DNA of 33,749 nt from Rubrivivax sp. SCN 70-15 (GTDB taxonomy: Bacteria; Pseudomonadota; Gammaproteobacteria; Burkholderiales; Burkholderiaceae_C): assembly GCA_001725505.1 (NCBI GenBank), contig MEGM01000093.1, positions 1-33,749 of the forward strand, written 5' to 3'. Position numbers and translations under genes: made by a program. The stretch's first letter is position 1. Each line of letters begins with the position of its first letter. Below the pieces are notes generated by a model. That model was not told the origin of the DNA. It worked only from the letters and a program-made list of their open reading frames with translations, and made no database searches. Positions 7,582 through 15,761 of this stretch are shown piece by piece.

Positions 7582-7651
7582 CGAACGTTCTCCTGCACAA
7601 AGGATACCAAGACGACGATGACCGCTGCCATCGCCGCCCCGGCGCTTCGAT

Positions 7652-7657
7652 GACAAT
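7652..7657 (+). promoter_or_regulatory. Candidate -10 box for a leaderless protease transcript
   Basis: GACAAT lies 5 nt before the ATG at 7663, so transcription would begin at or next to the start codon. There is no Shine-Dalgarno sequence in the interval. The same arrangement recurs in front of several other genes in the window. No good -35 match is visible. Confidence 0.45.
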
Positions 7658-7662
7658 GGCTC

Positions 7663-9018
7663 ATGCTGTCGATCGAGCGCTGTCGGCCGGCCCTGATCGG
7701 GGCCGGTCTCGTTTTCTGGGCCGCTCTCGCGGCCGCAGCGGCGGCCCCCGCGTTGCTGCCGCAGGCGCCCGCCGCCAGCGCGACCGACGGCAGCCAGCGC
7801 GCCTTCGCCGGCGCGCGCGAGAAGCTGCTCCAGGTGCGCACGCTGCTGCGCGGACAGGACAGCCAGGCCTCGGTCGGCTCGGCTTTCCTCGTCAGCGACG
7901 ACGGCCTGCTCGTCACCAACTACCACGTCGTCAGCCAGTACGCGCTGCAGCCGGCGCAGTACCGGCTGGTGTTCGCCACCGCCGACGGCCGCCAGGGCGC
8001 GCTGCAGCTGCTCGACGTCGACGTCGTGCACGACCTCGCGTTGCTCAGGCCGGCCGATCCGGCGCTGCTCGCCGGTCGCGGCAAGCTCGAGTTCCGGCCG
8101 GCCTCGGAGCCGCTGCTTCGCGGCGAGCGGATCCGCTCGCTGGGCAACCCGCTCGACGTCGGCTTCGCCGTCGTCGAGGGCGCCTACAACGGCGTCGTCG
8201 AGCGCAGTTTCCTGCCGACGATCTTCTTCGGTGGTTCGCTCTCGGCGGGCATGAGCGGCGGCCCGGCGCTCGACGACCAGGGCCGCGTGGTCGGCATCAA
8301 CGTCGCGACCCGGCGCGACGGCGAGCAGGTCAGCTTCCTGGTGCCGGCATCGTTCGCGCAGGCGCTGCTGCAGCGCAGCCGCGACGCCAAGCCGGTCACC
8401 GAGCCGATGTACCCGCGCCTGGTCGCGCAGCTCCTCGTGCACCAGGACGCGCTGACGAAGGCCTTCCTCGCCCAGCCCTGGCGGCCGGCGGGCAACGCGC
8501 ATTACCGGATCCCGGTGCCGCAGGAACAGTTCATGCGCTGCTGGGGGCGCAGCACGCCGCCCGAGTCGCGCGGGCTGCAGTTCGAGCGCTCGGACTGCGC
8601 GATGGACAGCCGCATCTACATCAACGGCGCGCTGCTCACCGGTTACCTCGCCGTGCGCCACGAAGCCTACGACGGCCGGCGCATCGGCGAGCTGCGCTTC
8701 CTCGAGCGCTATTCGCAGAGCTTTCGCAACGAGTTCTTCGGCACCGGCAACCGCCAGCAGACGCCGCCGCAATGCGAGGAGCGCACCGTCGCCGGCGACG
8801 GCCTGCCGCTGCGCGCGGTGCTGTGCCTGCGGGCGTACAAGAAGCTCGTCGGCCTGTACGACATGAGCCTGCTCGTCGCGACGCTGGACGGCACCGAGAC
8901 CGGCGCGCAAGGCCGCTTCGACGTCTTCGGCGTCTCGTTCGACAACGCGCAGCGGCTGGCCGCGCATTACCTGGCCGGCTTCGGCGTCGTCGGTGCCGGC
9001 CGCAAGGGGGCGCCATGA
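7663..9018 (+). CDS. Trypsin-like serine protease (S1C-type), secreted, without PDZ domain
   Basis: This encodes 451 residues. A hydrophobic N-terminus (LIGAGLVFWAALAAAAAAP) is a signal peptide or anchor, placing the protease in the periplasm. The protease domain covers about residues 65-240 with a full triad: His88 in TNYHVV, Asp124 in VHDLALL, and Ser198 in GMSGGPALD. Residues 250-451 do not look like PDZ domains. They form an unfamiliar domain with several cysteines (Cys274, Cys287, Cys366, Cys387) that could be disulfide-bonded. The gene overlaps the following FHA gene by 4 nt (ATGA), so the two are translationally coupled. It resembles DegP/HtrA only in the catalytic domain, and its target is unknown. 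Confidence 0.9.
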   Translation: MLSIERCRPALIGAGLVFWAALAAAAAAPALLPQAPAASATDGSQRAFAGAREKLLQVRTLLRGQDSQASVGSAFLVSDDGLLVTNYHVVSQYALQPAQYRLVFATADGRQGALQLLDVDVVHDLALLRPADPALLAGRGKLEFRPASEPLLRGERIRSLGNPLDVGFAVVEGAYNGVVERSFLPTIFFGGSLSAGMSGGPALDDQGRVVGINVATRRDGEQVSFLVPASFAQALLQRSRDAKPVTEPMYPRLVAQLLVHQDALTKAFLAQPWRPAGNAHYRIPVPQEQFMRCWGRSTPPESRGLQFERSDCAMDSRIYINGALLTGYLAVRHEAYDGRRIGELRFLERYSQSFRNEFFGTGNRQQTPPQCEERTVAGDGLPLRAVLCLRAYKKLVGLYDMSLLVATLDGTETGAQGRFDVFGVSFDNAQRLAAHYLAGFGVVGAGRKGAP

Positions 9019-10004
9019 CGGCGCCGCTGGCCCTCGTCGAGCTGCTCGACCGCGACGGGCGCGTGCGCCGCGCGCTGCCGGTCACGAACTGGCCGTTGCG
9101 CATCGGGCGCGCGATCGACAACGACCTCGTGCTCGACGACCCGCACGTCGCGCCTTATCACGCGCGCATCGAGGCCGGCGACGACGGGCTGCCATGGCTC
9201 GTGGCCCTGCCGAGCGTGAACGGGGTCCAGGTCGGCCGGCGCCGGCTCGCTGCCGGCGAGCGCACCCGGCTCACCGGCGCCGACCTGGGCTGGACCGTCG
9301 GTACCGCGAGGCTGCGCGCGCGGCTGGCCGGCGAACCGCTCGCACCCGAGCGCGCGCTGCACGTCGAGACCGGGCAGGGCGCGACGATCGGGTTCGCGCT
9401 GGCGCTGTGGGCCTGGCAGCTGGCGGCGCAGGCGATCCGGCTCGACCCCGGCGCCAAGCTCACCGAATGGCTCGCGCCGCTGTTCGGCGTGCCGGCCAGC
9501 GTCGCCGGCTGGTGCCTGGCCTGGGCGCTCGCGTCCAAGCTGTTCCAGCAGCGCTTCGACTTCTGGGCGCATGTCGCGGTGGCGGTGCGCTTCCTGCTCG
9601 GCATCGAGGTCGCCGGGTTCGTGCTCGACGGCGTCGCTGCGGTCACCTCCTGGGACGCGCTGTCGCGCATCAGCGGCGGCGTCGAGGCGGCGATCGGCGT
9701 CGCGATGATCTGGGCCCATGCGCGCCTGGTGCTGCCGGGCCGCGCCCGCGCACTCGCGCTGTTCGCGACCGCGGCCTACGTCGTCGGCGCCGGCATCGTC
9801 GTGACGCAGAACCTGCAGCGCAACGACCGCGTCTTCACCGAGCTGTATTCGGCGACGCTGCCGCCGCCCGGGCTGCTCTGGGCGAAGCCGGTCGCACCCG
9901 AGGTCTTCGTGCGCGATGCCGCCGCGCTGCGCGAGCGCCTGGACCGCAGCGTGCGCGACGCGCAGGCCGAGCAGAAGGGCAGCGAGGCCGACGCCGGCGA
10001 CTGA
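9015..10004 (+). CDS. FHA-domain integral membrane protein
   Basis: This encodes 329 residues. Residues about 10-95 form an FHA domain. WPLRIGRAIDNDLVLDD is the phosphothreonine-loop signature with its conserved Gly-Arg, followed by HVAPYHARIE with the Ser/His region and VNGVQVGRRRL with the conserved Asn-Gly. From about residue 125 to 265 there are about five hydrophobic helices. The C-terminus (VFVRDAAALRERLDRSVRDA) is a charged, probably coiled segment. The FHA domain should lie in the cytoplasm and read threonine phosphorylation. Its start overlaps the stop of the protease gene (ATGA), which implies a common function: a cytoplasmic sensor partnered with a periplasmic protease. No kinase or phosphatase gene is visible nearby. 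Confidence 0.88.
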   Translation: MTAPLALVELLDRDGRVRRALPVTNWPLRIGRAIDNDLVLDDPHVAPYHARIEAGDDGLPWLVALPSVNGVQVGRRRLAAGERTRLTGADLGWTVGTARLRARLAGEPLAPERALHVETGQGATIGFALALWAWQLAAQAIRLDPGAKLTEWLAPLFGVPASVAGWCLAWALASKLFQQRFDFWAHVAVAVRFLLGIEVAGFVLDGVAAVTSWDALSRISGGVEAAIGVAMIWAHARLVLPGRARALALFATAAYVVGAGIVVTQNLQRNDRVFTELYSATLPPPGLLWAKPVAPEVFVRDAAALRERLDRSVRDAQAEQKGSEADAGD

Positions 10005-10094
10005 GCGTCGCGCCACGGGGCGGCCGTTTAGGACATCGCCCCTAAAAAATATTCGCCCTCGGGGAGCGCGCGAGCGTCCGTTCTCGGCAAAATA

Positions 10095-10106
10095 GAACGA
10101 TCGTTC
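10095..10106. promoter_or_regulatory. Palindromic TetR-type operator upstream of the TetR fusion gene
   Basis: GAACGATCGTTC is a perfect 12-bp palindrome centred 29 nt before the ATG at 10129. TetR regulators of fatty-acid degradation commonly bind such AACGxxCGTT palindromes. The adjacent AT-rich GCAAAATA just upstream is the likely -10 region, so a protein bound here would block the promoter. Autoregulation by the TetR half of the downstream gene is inferred. Confidence 0.7.
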
Positions 10107-10128
10107 GATTCGCTCGGGTTTGCCATCC

Positions 10129-12564
10129 ATGACTGCTGCCGTCTCGCCCGCGCCCGCCGCGCCGCGCACCCTGCAAAAAGGGCAGCAGACGCGTGCCGCG
10201 ATCCTGGACGCCGCGCTCGGCCTGGCCTCGCACATGGGGCTCGAGGGCCTGTCGATCGGCGCGCTTGCCGAAGTCACGCGCATGAGCAAGTCCGGCGTCT
10301 TCGCCCATTTCGGCTCGCGCGAGGAACTGCAGATCTCGGTCGTGCGCGAGTACCACCGCCGCTTCGAGGACGAGGTGTTCTTCCCGGCGATGCGCGAGCC
10401 GCGCGGCCTGCCGCGGCTGCGCGCGCTGTTCGAGCGCTGGGTTCGCCGCGTCTCGCAGGAACTGGACTCGGGCTGCATCTACATCAGCGGCGCGGTCGAG
10501 TTCGATGACCGTCCCGGCCCGGTGCGCGACGCGCTGGCTTCGATGGTGCGCGCCTGGCAGCAGGCGCTCGAGCGCGCGATCGAGCAGGCGGTGGCCGAGG
10601 GCCATTTGCGCACCGACACCGACCCGGCACAGATGCTGTTCGAGATCCACGGCCTGATCCTCGCGCTGCACCACGACGCGCGCTTCCTGCGCAACCCCGG
10701 CGTCGTCGACCGCGCGCGCGCCGGCTTCGAGCGTGTCGTCGAGCATTACCAGGCGCCGGCGGCCGCCGTTCCCATGGCCCAGTACCACCCGCCGCTGCGC
10801 GACATGCAGTTCGTGCTGCACGAGCTGCTCGGCGCCGCCGACACGCTGAAGGCCTTGCCGCGCCACGCCGAGGTCGACGCCGAGACGATCAACGCGGTGC
10901 TCGAAGAAGCCGGCAAGTTCGCCGCCGGGGTCGTCTTCCCGCTCAACATCAGCGGCGACGAGGAGGGCTGCACCCTCGACAAGGCGACGCACGAGGTGCG
11001 CGCGCCCAAGGGCTTCAGGAAGGCCTACGCGAGCTACGTCGAGGGCGGCTGGCCGGCGCTGAGCTGCGACCCCGAATACGGCGGCCAGGGCCTGCCGATC
11101 GTGCTGAACCAGTGCCTGTTCGAGATGCTGAACTCGGCCAACCAGGCCTGGACGATGTACCCCGGCCTGTCGCACGGCGCCTACGAATGCCTGAAGGCGC
11201 ACGGCACCGACGAGCAGCGCCGCACCTACCTGCCCAAGCTGGTGAGCGGGGTCTGGACCGGCACGATGTGCCTGACCGAACCGCACTGCGGCACCGACCT
11301 CGGCCTGCTGCGCACCAAGGCGGAGCCGCAGCCCGACGGCCGCTACAAGCTCAGCGGCCAGAAGATCTTCATCTCGGCCGGCGAGCACGACCTGACCGAG
11401 AACATCGTCCACCTCGTGCTGGCCCGGTTGCCCGACGCGCCCGCTGGCAGCAAGGGCATCTCGCTCTTCGTCGTGCCCAAGTTCAGCGTCAACGCCGACG
11501 GCTCGCTGGGCGAGCGCAACGCGATCTTCTGCAGCGCGATCGAGCACAAGATGGGCATCCACGGCAACGCGACCTGCCAGATGATGCTCGACGGCGCGCT
11601 CGGCACGCTGGTCGGCGAGCCGCACCGCGGCCTGGCCGCGATGTTCGTGATGATGAACGCGGCGCGGCTGGGCGTGGGCAACCAGTCGCTCGGGCTGACC
11701 GAGGTCGCCTACCAGAATGCGGTCGCCTACGCGAAGGACCGCATCCAGATGCGCAGCCTGTCGGGCCCGAAGGCGAAGGACAAGCCGGCCGATCCGATCA
11801 TCGTCCACCCCGACGTGCGCAAGATGCTGCTCACCGCGCGCGCCTACGCCGAGGGCGGCCGTGCGCTCGCGATCTGGACCGCGCTGCAGATCGACCGGGA
11901 ACTCTCGAGCGACGACGAGGACGAACGCAAGGACGCTGCCGACCTGGTGGCGCTGATCACGCCGATCATCAAGGCCTTCCTCACCGACAACGGCTGGATC
12001 GCGACCTCGCACTGCATGCAGGTCTTCGGCGGCCACGGCTACATCCGTGAATGGGGCATGGAGCAGTACGTGCGCGACGCCCGCATCAACATGATCTACG
12101 AGGGCACGAACACGATCCAGTCGCTGGACCTGCTGGGGCGCAAGGTGCTGGCCGACAACGGCGCCAAGCTGAAGAAGTTCGGCAAGCTCGTCGCCGACTT
12201 CGTCGAGGCCGAAGGCGTGAACGAGGCGATGCAGGAGTTCGTCAACCCGCTCGCCGACCTCGGCGACAAGCTGACCAAGCTGACCACCGAACTCGGCATG
12301 AAGGCCTTCGCGAACCCCGACGAGGTGGGCGGCGCCGCGGTCGACTACCTGCGCGTCGCGGGCCACCTGGTCTTCGCCTACTTCTGGGCACGCATGGCCA
12401 AGGTCGCGCTCGACAAGCAGGCCTCGGGCGACCCGTTCTACACCGCCAAGCTGCACACCGCGCGCTTCTACTTCGCCAAGCTGCTGCCCGAGACCGCGGG
12501 GCTGATCCGCAGCGCGCGCGCCGGCGTCGCGCCGCTGCTCGCGATGGACGAAGCGCTGTTCTGA
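10129..12564 (+). CDS. TetR regulator fused in frame to an acyl-CoA dehydrogenase
   Basis: This encodes 811 residues in one uninterrupted frame. Residues 1-205 are a complete TetR protein: a helix-turn-helix at about 41-65 (LSIGALAEVTRMSKSGVFAH, then FGSREEL) and a helical ligand domain. A short Ala/Pro linker (QAPAAAVP) leads to Met216, where a complete 596-residue acyl-CoA dehydrogenase of the FadE/DmdC-like type begins with its usual MAQYHPPLRDMQFVLHEL. In that half I see the FAD-site segment CLTEPHCGTDLG, the catalytic Glu658 in MIYEGTNTIQ, and the long C-terminal extension. These are normally two adjacent genes. No Shine-Dalgarno precedes Met216 (nt 10774), though internal initiation cannot be excluded. 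I used the ATG at 10129; an in-frame TTG lies at 10120. It heads the beta-oxidation cluster. Confidence 0.9.
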   Translation: MTAAVSPAPAAPRTLQKGQQTRAAILDAALGLASHMGLEGLSIGALAEVTRMSKSGVFAHFGSREELQISVVREYHRRFEDEVFFPAMREPRGLPRLRALFERWVRRVSQELDSGCIYISGAVEFDDRPGPVRDALASMVRAWQQALERAIEQAVAEGHLRTDTDPAQMLFEIHGLILALHHDARFLRNPGVVDRARAGFERVVEHYQAPAAAVPMAQYHPPLRDMQFVLHELLGAADTLKALPRHAEVDAETINAVLEEAGKFAAGVVFPLNISGDEEGCTLDKATHEVRAPKGFRKAYASYVEGGWPALSCDPEYGGQGLPIVLNQCLFEMLNSANQAWTMYPGLSHGAYECLKAHGTDEQRRTYLPKLVSGVWTGTMCLTEPHCGTDLGLLRTKAEPQPDGRYKLSGQKIFISAGEHDLTENIVHLVLARLPDAPAGSKGISLFVVPKFSVNADGSLGERNAIFCSAIEHKMGIHGNATCQMMLDGALGTLVGEPHRGLAAMFVMMNAARLGVGNQSLGLTEVAYQNAVAYAKDRIQMRSLSGPKAKDKPADPIIVHPDVRKMLLTARAYAEGGRALAIWTALQIDRELSSDDEDERKDAADLVALITPIIKAFLTDNGWIATSHCMQVFGGHGYIREWGMEQYVRDARINMIYEGTNTIQSLDLLGRKVLADNGAKLKKFGKLVADFVEAEGVNEAMQEFVNPLADLGDKLTKLTTELGMKAFANPDEVGGAAVDYLRVAGHLVFAYFWARMAKVALDKQASGDPFYTAKLHTARFYFAKLLPETAGLIRSARAGVAPLLAMDEALF

Positions 12565-12596
12565 TTCCGTCACGACGTAAGCCCAGGAGACCGACG

Positions 12597-13028
12597 ATGA
12601 AGACCCCCCTTGCCGCGCTGCTGCTCGCCGCGGCCGCCCCGCTGGCCTGGGCCCAGGCCACGCCCGTGGGGCTGTGGAAGACGATCGACGACGAGACGCA
12701 TCAGGCCAAGTCGCTGGTGCGCATCGTCGACGACGGCGGCGTGCTCAGCGGCAGGATCGACAAGCTGCTCGACCCGGCCAAGCAGGACGCGAAGTGCGAG
12801 AAGTGCAGCGACGCGCGCAAGGACCAGCCGGTGCTCGGGATGACCATCCTCGACGGCGTGAAGAAGCATGCCGACGAGCCCTACTGGGACGGCGGCAAGA
12901 TCCTCGACCCGAACAACGGCAAGACCTACCGCGTGCGCCTGACGCCGATGGACGGCGGCAAGGAGCTGCAGGTGCGCGGCTACTTCGGCCCGTTCTACCG
13001 CAACCAGGTCTGGCAGCGGGTGGAATGA
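12597..13028 (+). CDS. DUF2147 secreted protein
   Basis: This encodes 143 residues with a signal peptide (MKTPLAALLLAAAAPLAWA, cleavage after AWA), so the protein is exported. The mature part has the DUF2147 pattern: PVGLWKTIDDETHQAKSLVR at the start, a GRIDKLLDP strand, a Cys-x-x-Cys pair (KCEKCSD), the segment WDGGKILDPNNGKTYR, and RGYFGPFYRNQVWQR at the end. The family has a small beta-barrel fold of unknown function and is often found next to fatty-acid degradation genes in Burkholderiales. The ATG has AGGAGA 6 nt upstream. It begins 32 nt after the dehydrogenase fusion and precedes the fadB-like gene, so it is probably in the same operon. Confidence 0.93.
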   Translation: MKTPLAALLLAAAAPLAWAQATPVGLWKTIDDETHQAKSLVRIVDDGGVLSGRIDKLLDPAKQDAKCEKCSDARKDQPVLGMTILDGVKKHADEPYWDGGKILDPNNGKTYRVRLTPMDGGKELQVRGYFGPFYRNQVWQRVE

Positions 13029-13030
13029 CG

Positions 13031-13099
13031 CCCCCACGCTCCCTCCCGGTCGCTGCCCCCCGAGGGGGCGTCTTGCTTCGGACCGGCGAAGCCGGGTCC
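13031..13099. repeat. REP-like double-hairpin repeat, copy a
   Basis: Copy a starts CCCCCACGC and has a first hairpin GCCCCC-CGA-GGGGGC (13055-13069). A second imperfect hairpin follows, GGACCGGC-GAA-GCCGGGTCC (13080-13099). It lies in the gap between the DUF2147 gene and the fadB-like gene. Three further copies share the layout at 13298-13376, 15664-15737 and 31474-31547. Confidence 0.8.
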
Positions 13100-13172
13100 G
13101 CGCAAGGCCTTGATCGACGGGCGGGCTTACCGCGCCGGTGAACGACGAAGCATTGAACCCGAAGGAATGTCC

Positions 13173-15659
13173 ATGAGTCGATTTCTGGTCCGCAAGGTCG
13201 CCGTCCTCGGCGCCGGCGTGATGGGGGCGCAGATCGCCGCCCATCTGGCCAACTGCAACGTCCCGGTGGTGTTGTTCGACCTGCCGGTGAACCCGGGCCC
13301 CCAGGCGACGCCTTCGTCGTCGCCGCCCCCCGAGGGGGGCGGCTCGCCCGGCAAAGCCGGATCGAGCCAAGGTCCCAAGAACGGCATCGTCGCGAAGGCC
13401 GTCGAGGGGCTGAAGAAGCTCAAGCCCGCACCGCTGGGCGTGCCCGAGCTGGCGTCACGCATCCAGCAGGCCAACTACGAGGAGCACCTCGCGCTGCTCG
13501 CCGATTGCGACCTCGTGATCGAGGCGATCGCCGAGCGCATGGACTGGAAGCTCGACCTGTACCAGCGCATCGCGCCGGCGCTCGCACCGCACGCGATCGT
13601 CGCGTCCAACACCTCGGGGCTGTCGATCGGCAAGCTCGCCCAGGCGCTGCCCGAGGCGATGCGGCCGCGCTTCTGCGGCATCCACTTCTTCAACCCGCCG
13701 CGCTACATGGCGCTGGTCGAGCTGATCGCCACGCCTTCGACGCGGCCCGAGATCCTCGACCAGCTCGAGACCTTCGTCACCAGCACGCTCGGCAAGAGCG
13801 TCGTGCGCGCGAAGGACACGCCGAACTTCATCGCGAACCGGGTCGGCATCGCCGGCATGCTGGCGACGATGAAGGAGGCCGAGACCTTCGGCCTGAGCGT
13901 CGACGTCGTCGACGACCTCACCGGCAAGAAGCTGGGTCGCGCCAGCTCGGGCACCTTCCGCACCGCCGACGTCGTGGGCCTGGACACGATGGCGCACGTC
14001 GTCAGGACGATGCAGGACAACCTGAAGGACGACCCGTTCTACGCGACCTATGCCACGCCGCCGGTGCTGGCCACGCTGATCGAGAAGGGCGCGCTGGGTC
14101 AGAAGAGCGGCGCCGGTTTCTACAAGAAGGTGGGCAAGGACATCCTGCGCCTGGACCCGGCCGCGGGCGACCACGTGCAGGGGCAGCAAGCAGGCACTTA
14201 CGTGCCTGCGGGCAAGAAGGCCGACGAGATCGTCGCGCGCATGCTCAAGAAGCCCGCCGCCGAGCGTCTCAAGCTGCTGCGCGAGAGCAGCAACCCGCAA
14301 GCCCAGTTCCTTTGGGCGATCCTGCGCGACGCCTTCCACTACGCCGCGGTGCACCTGGCCGAGATCGCCGACAGCGCGCGCGACGTCGACTTCGCGATGC
14401 GCTGGGGCTTCGGCATGCAGCAGGGGCCGTTCGAGCTCTGGCAGGACGCCGGCTGGCAGCAGGTGGCGCAGTGGGTCAAGGCCGACATCGATGCCGGCAA
14501 GGCGCAGAGTTCGGCGCCGCTGCCTGACTGGGTCTTCGACGGGCGCACCGGGGTGCACACGCCCGAAGGCTCGTGGAGCCCGAGCCGCAAGACCTACGTG
14601 CCGCGCAGCACTCTGCCGGTCTACTCCCGCCAGCTCTTCCCCGAGAACGTCTCGGGCAGCGCGGCCGGCGCGCCGCTGAAGAGCGGCACCGAGGTCTTCA
14701 GGAACGACGAGATCCGCGTCTGGACGCCCGACGGCGAGGTGCTCGTCGCGAGCATCACGGCCAAGCTGCACCTGATCGGCCCGCTCGTCACCGAGGGCCT
14801 GCTGAAGGCGGTCGAGCTCGCCGAGACCGGCTACCAGGGCCTGGTGATCTGGTCGCCCGACGACGTGTTCTCGGCCGGCGCCAACCTCGAGGCGCTGATG
14901 CCGGTGTTCATGAAGTCCGGCGCGAAGGGCATCGCGCCGGAGGAGAAGAAGCTTCAGGACGCGATGCTGCGCATCCGCTACGCCCAGGTGCCGGTGGTCA
15001 GCGCGATCCGCGGCCTCGCGCTCGGCGGCGGCTGCGAGCTGGCGCTCTACAGCGCGCGCCGCGTCGCGCACATGGAGAGCTACATCGGCCTGGTCGAGGT
15101 CGGCGTCGGGCTGATCCCGGGCGGCGGCGGCCTGGCATGCATTGCGCGCCGCGCCGCCGAGATGGCGGCCGCGGGGAATGCGAACGCCGACATCCTGAAG
15201 TTCGTCACCGACGGCTTCACGAACGCGGCGATGGCCAAGGTCGGCACGAGCGCGATCGAATCGAAGAAGCTCGGCTACCTGCTCGACGGCGACGTCATCG
15301 TGCCGCACAAGGACGAGCTGCTGTTCGTCGCGATCACGCAGGCCAGGGCGATGGCCGCGAGCGGCTGGCGTGCGCCGGCGCGCGCGCCGTTCCCGGTGGC
15401 CGGGCGCAGCGCGATCGCAACCATCAAGGGCCAGCTCGCGAACATGCGCGACGGCGGCTTCATCAGCGCGCACGACTTCCACATCTCGACGCTGATCGCC
15501 GAGGTCGTCTGCGGCGGCGATGTCGACGCCGGCTCGCTGGTGACCGAGGAGTACCTGATGGCGATGGAGCGGCAGCGCTTCTGCGCGCTGCTCGAGCACC
15601 CGAAGAGCCAGGAACGCATCATGGGCATGCTGTCCACGGGCAAACCCGTGAGGAATTGA
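13173..15659 (+). CDS. 3-hydroxyacyl-CoA dehydrogenase/enoyl-CoA hydratase (FadN-type) with repeat-derived insertion
   Basis: This encodes 828 residues and should carry out the hydration and NAD-dependent dehydrogenation steps of beta-oxidation. The N-terminal Rossmann domain has VAVLGAGVMG (Gly13, Gly15, Gly18). The dehydrogenase domain contains the ASNTSGLSI and GIHFFNPPRYM motifs with the catalytic His. The C-terminal crotonase domain shows IRGLALGGGCELALY (about 605-619) and GLIPGGGG. This dehydrogenase-first order is FadN-like rather than E. coli FadB-like. Residues 44-68 are a Pro/Ser/Gly-rich insertion encoded by an intergenic repeat, placed between FDLPVNPGP and KNGIVAKAVEG, which are close together in relatives. 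I chose the ATG at 13173, with AAGGAA 5 nt upstream, over 13167 and 13110. A thiolase follows. Confidence 0.93.
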   Translation: MSRFLVRKVAVLGAGVMGAQIAAHLANCNVPVVLFDLPVNPGPQATPSSSPPPEGGGSPGKAGSSQGPKNGIVAKAVEGLKKLKPAPLGVPELASRIQQANYEEHLALLADCDLVIEAIAERMDWKLDLYQRIAPALAPHAIVASNTSGLSIGKLAQALPEAMRPRFCGIHFFNPPRYMALVELIATPSTRPEILDQLETFVTSTLGKSVVRAKDTPNFIANRVGIAGMLATMKEAETFGLSVDVVDDLTGKKLGRASSGTFRTADVVGLDTMAHVVRTMQDNLKDDPFYATYATPPVLATLIEKGALGQKSGAGFYKKVGKDILRLDPAAGDHVQGQQAGTYVPAGKKADEIVARMLKKPAAERLKLLRESSNPQAQFLWAILRDAFHYAAVHLAEIADSARDVDFAMRWGFGMQQGPFELWQDAGWQQVAQWVKADIDAGKAQSSAPLPDWVFDGRTGVHTPEGSWSPSRKTYVPRSTLPVYSRQLFPENVSGSAAGAPLKSGTEVFRNDEIRVWTPDGEVLVASITAKLHLIGPLVTEGLLKAVELAETGYQGLVIWSPDDVFSAGANLEALMPVFMKSGAKGIAPEEKKLQDAMLRIRYAQVPVVSAIRGLALGGGCELALYSARRVAHMESYIGLVEVGVGLIPGGGGLACIARRAAEMAAAGNANADILKFVTDGFTNAAMAKVGTSAIESKKLGYLLDGDVIVPHKDELLFVAITQARAMAASGWRAPARAPFPVAGRSAIATIKGQLANMRDGGFISAHDFHISTLIAEVVCGGDVDAGSLVTEEYLMAMERQRFCALLEHPKSQERIMGMLSTGKPVRN
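13298..13376. repeat. REP-like double-hairpin repeat inside the fadB-like coding sequence, copy b
   Basis: The element begins with CCCCCAGGC as the intergenic copies do. It has a perfect first hairpin GCCGCCCCCC-GA-GGGGGGCGGC (13322-13343) and a second hairpin with outer arms GGCTCG (13341-13346) and CGAGCC (13363-13368) around CCGGC-AAA-GCCGG. The part that adds residues, 13302-13376, is 75 nt long, exactly 25 codons, and has no stop in the coding frame. It appears to be a recent insertion tolerated by the protein. Confidence 0.85.
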
Positions 15660-15663
15660 GCCA

Positions 15664-15737
15664 CCCCCGCAGCGCCTGCGGCGCTCCCCCTCGAGGGGGC
15701 GACGCCCGCGGACCGGCGGAGCCGGATCCGCGGCGTC
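15664..15737. repeat. REP-like double-hairpin repeat, copy c
   Basis: It fills most of the 102-nt gap between the fadB-like gene and the thiolase. The first hairpin is the perfect palindrome CCCCCTCGAGGGGG (15686-15699). The second has arms GACGCC and GGCGTC, extended by CGCGGA with TCCGCG, around CCGGC-GGA-GCCGG (15701-15737). An additional small hairpin, GCGCC-TGC-GGCGC, lies at 15672-15684. It could act as a transcript-processing or attenuation element between operon genes, but this is not shown. Confidence 0.8.
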
Positions 15738-15761
15738 CGCTGGTCAATTTGGAGCACTGAA

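Noticed and set aside
7582-8967. An upstream extension of the HNH gene that would make a 647-residue protein
   Set aside because: The extension is antisense to the protease gene, and the HNH gene has a good AGGAG site before the ATG at 7581.
7663-9018. The protease considered as DegP/HtrA
   Set aside because: The catalytic triad fits the trypsin fold, but no PDZ domain is visible and the C-terminal half is unrelated.
10042-12573. An 843-codon open frame on the minus strand
   Set aside because: It is exactly antisense to the TetR-acyl-CoA dehydrogenase gene, is Arg/His/Gln-rich and has no recognisable domain; long antisense frames are expected at this GC content.
13455-15599. A 714-codon minus-strand frame opposite the fadB-like gene
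   Set aside because: It is antisense to a clearly recognisable gene and shows low-complexity composition.
13031-15737. The repeats considered as a CRISPR array
   Set aside because: Copies are far apart, contain internal hairpins and vary in the arms; there are no regular spacers and no cas genes.
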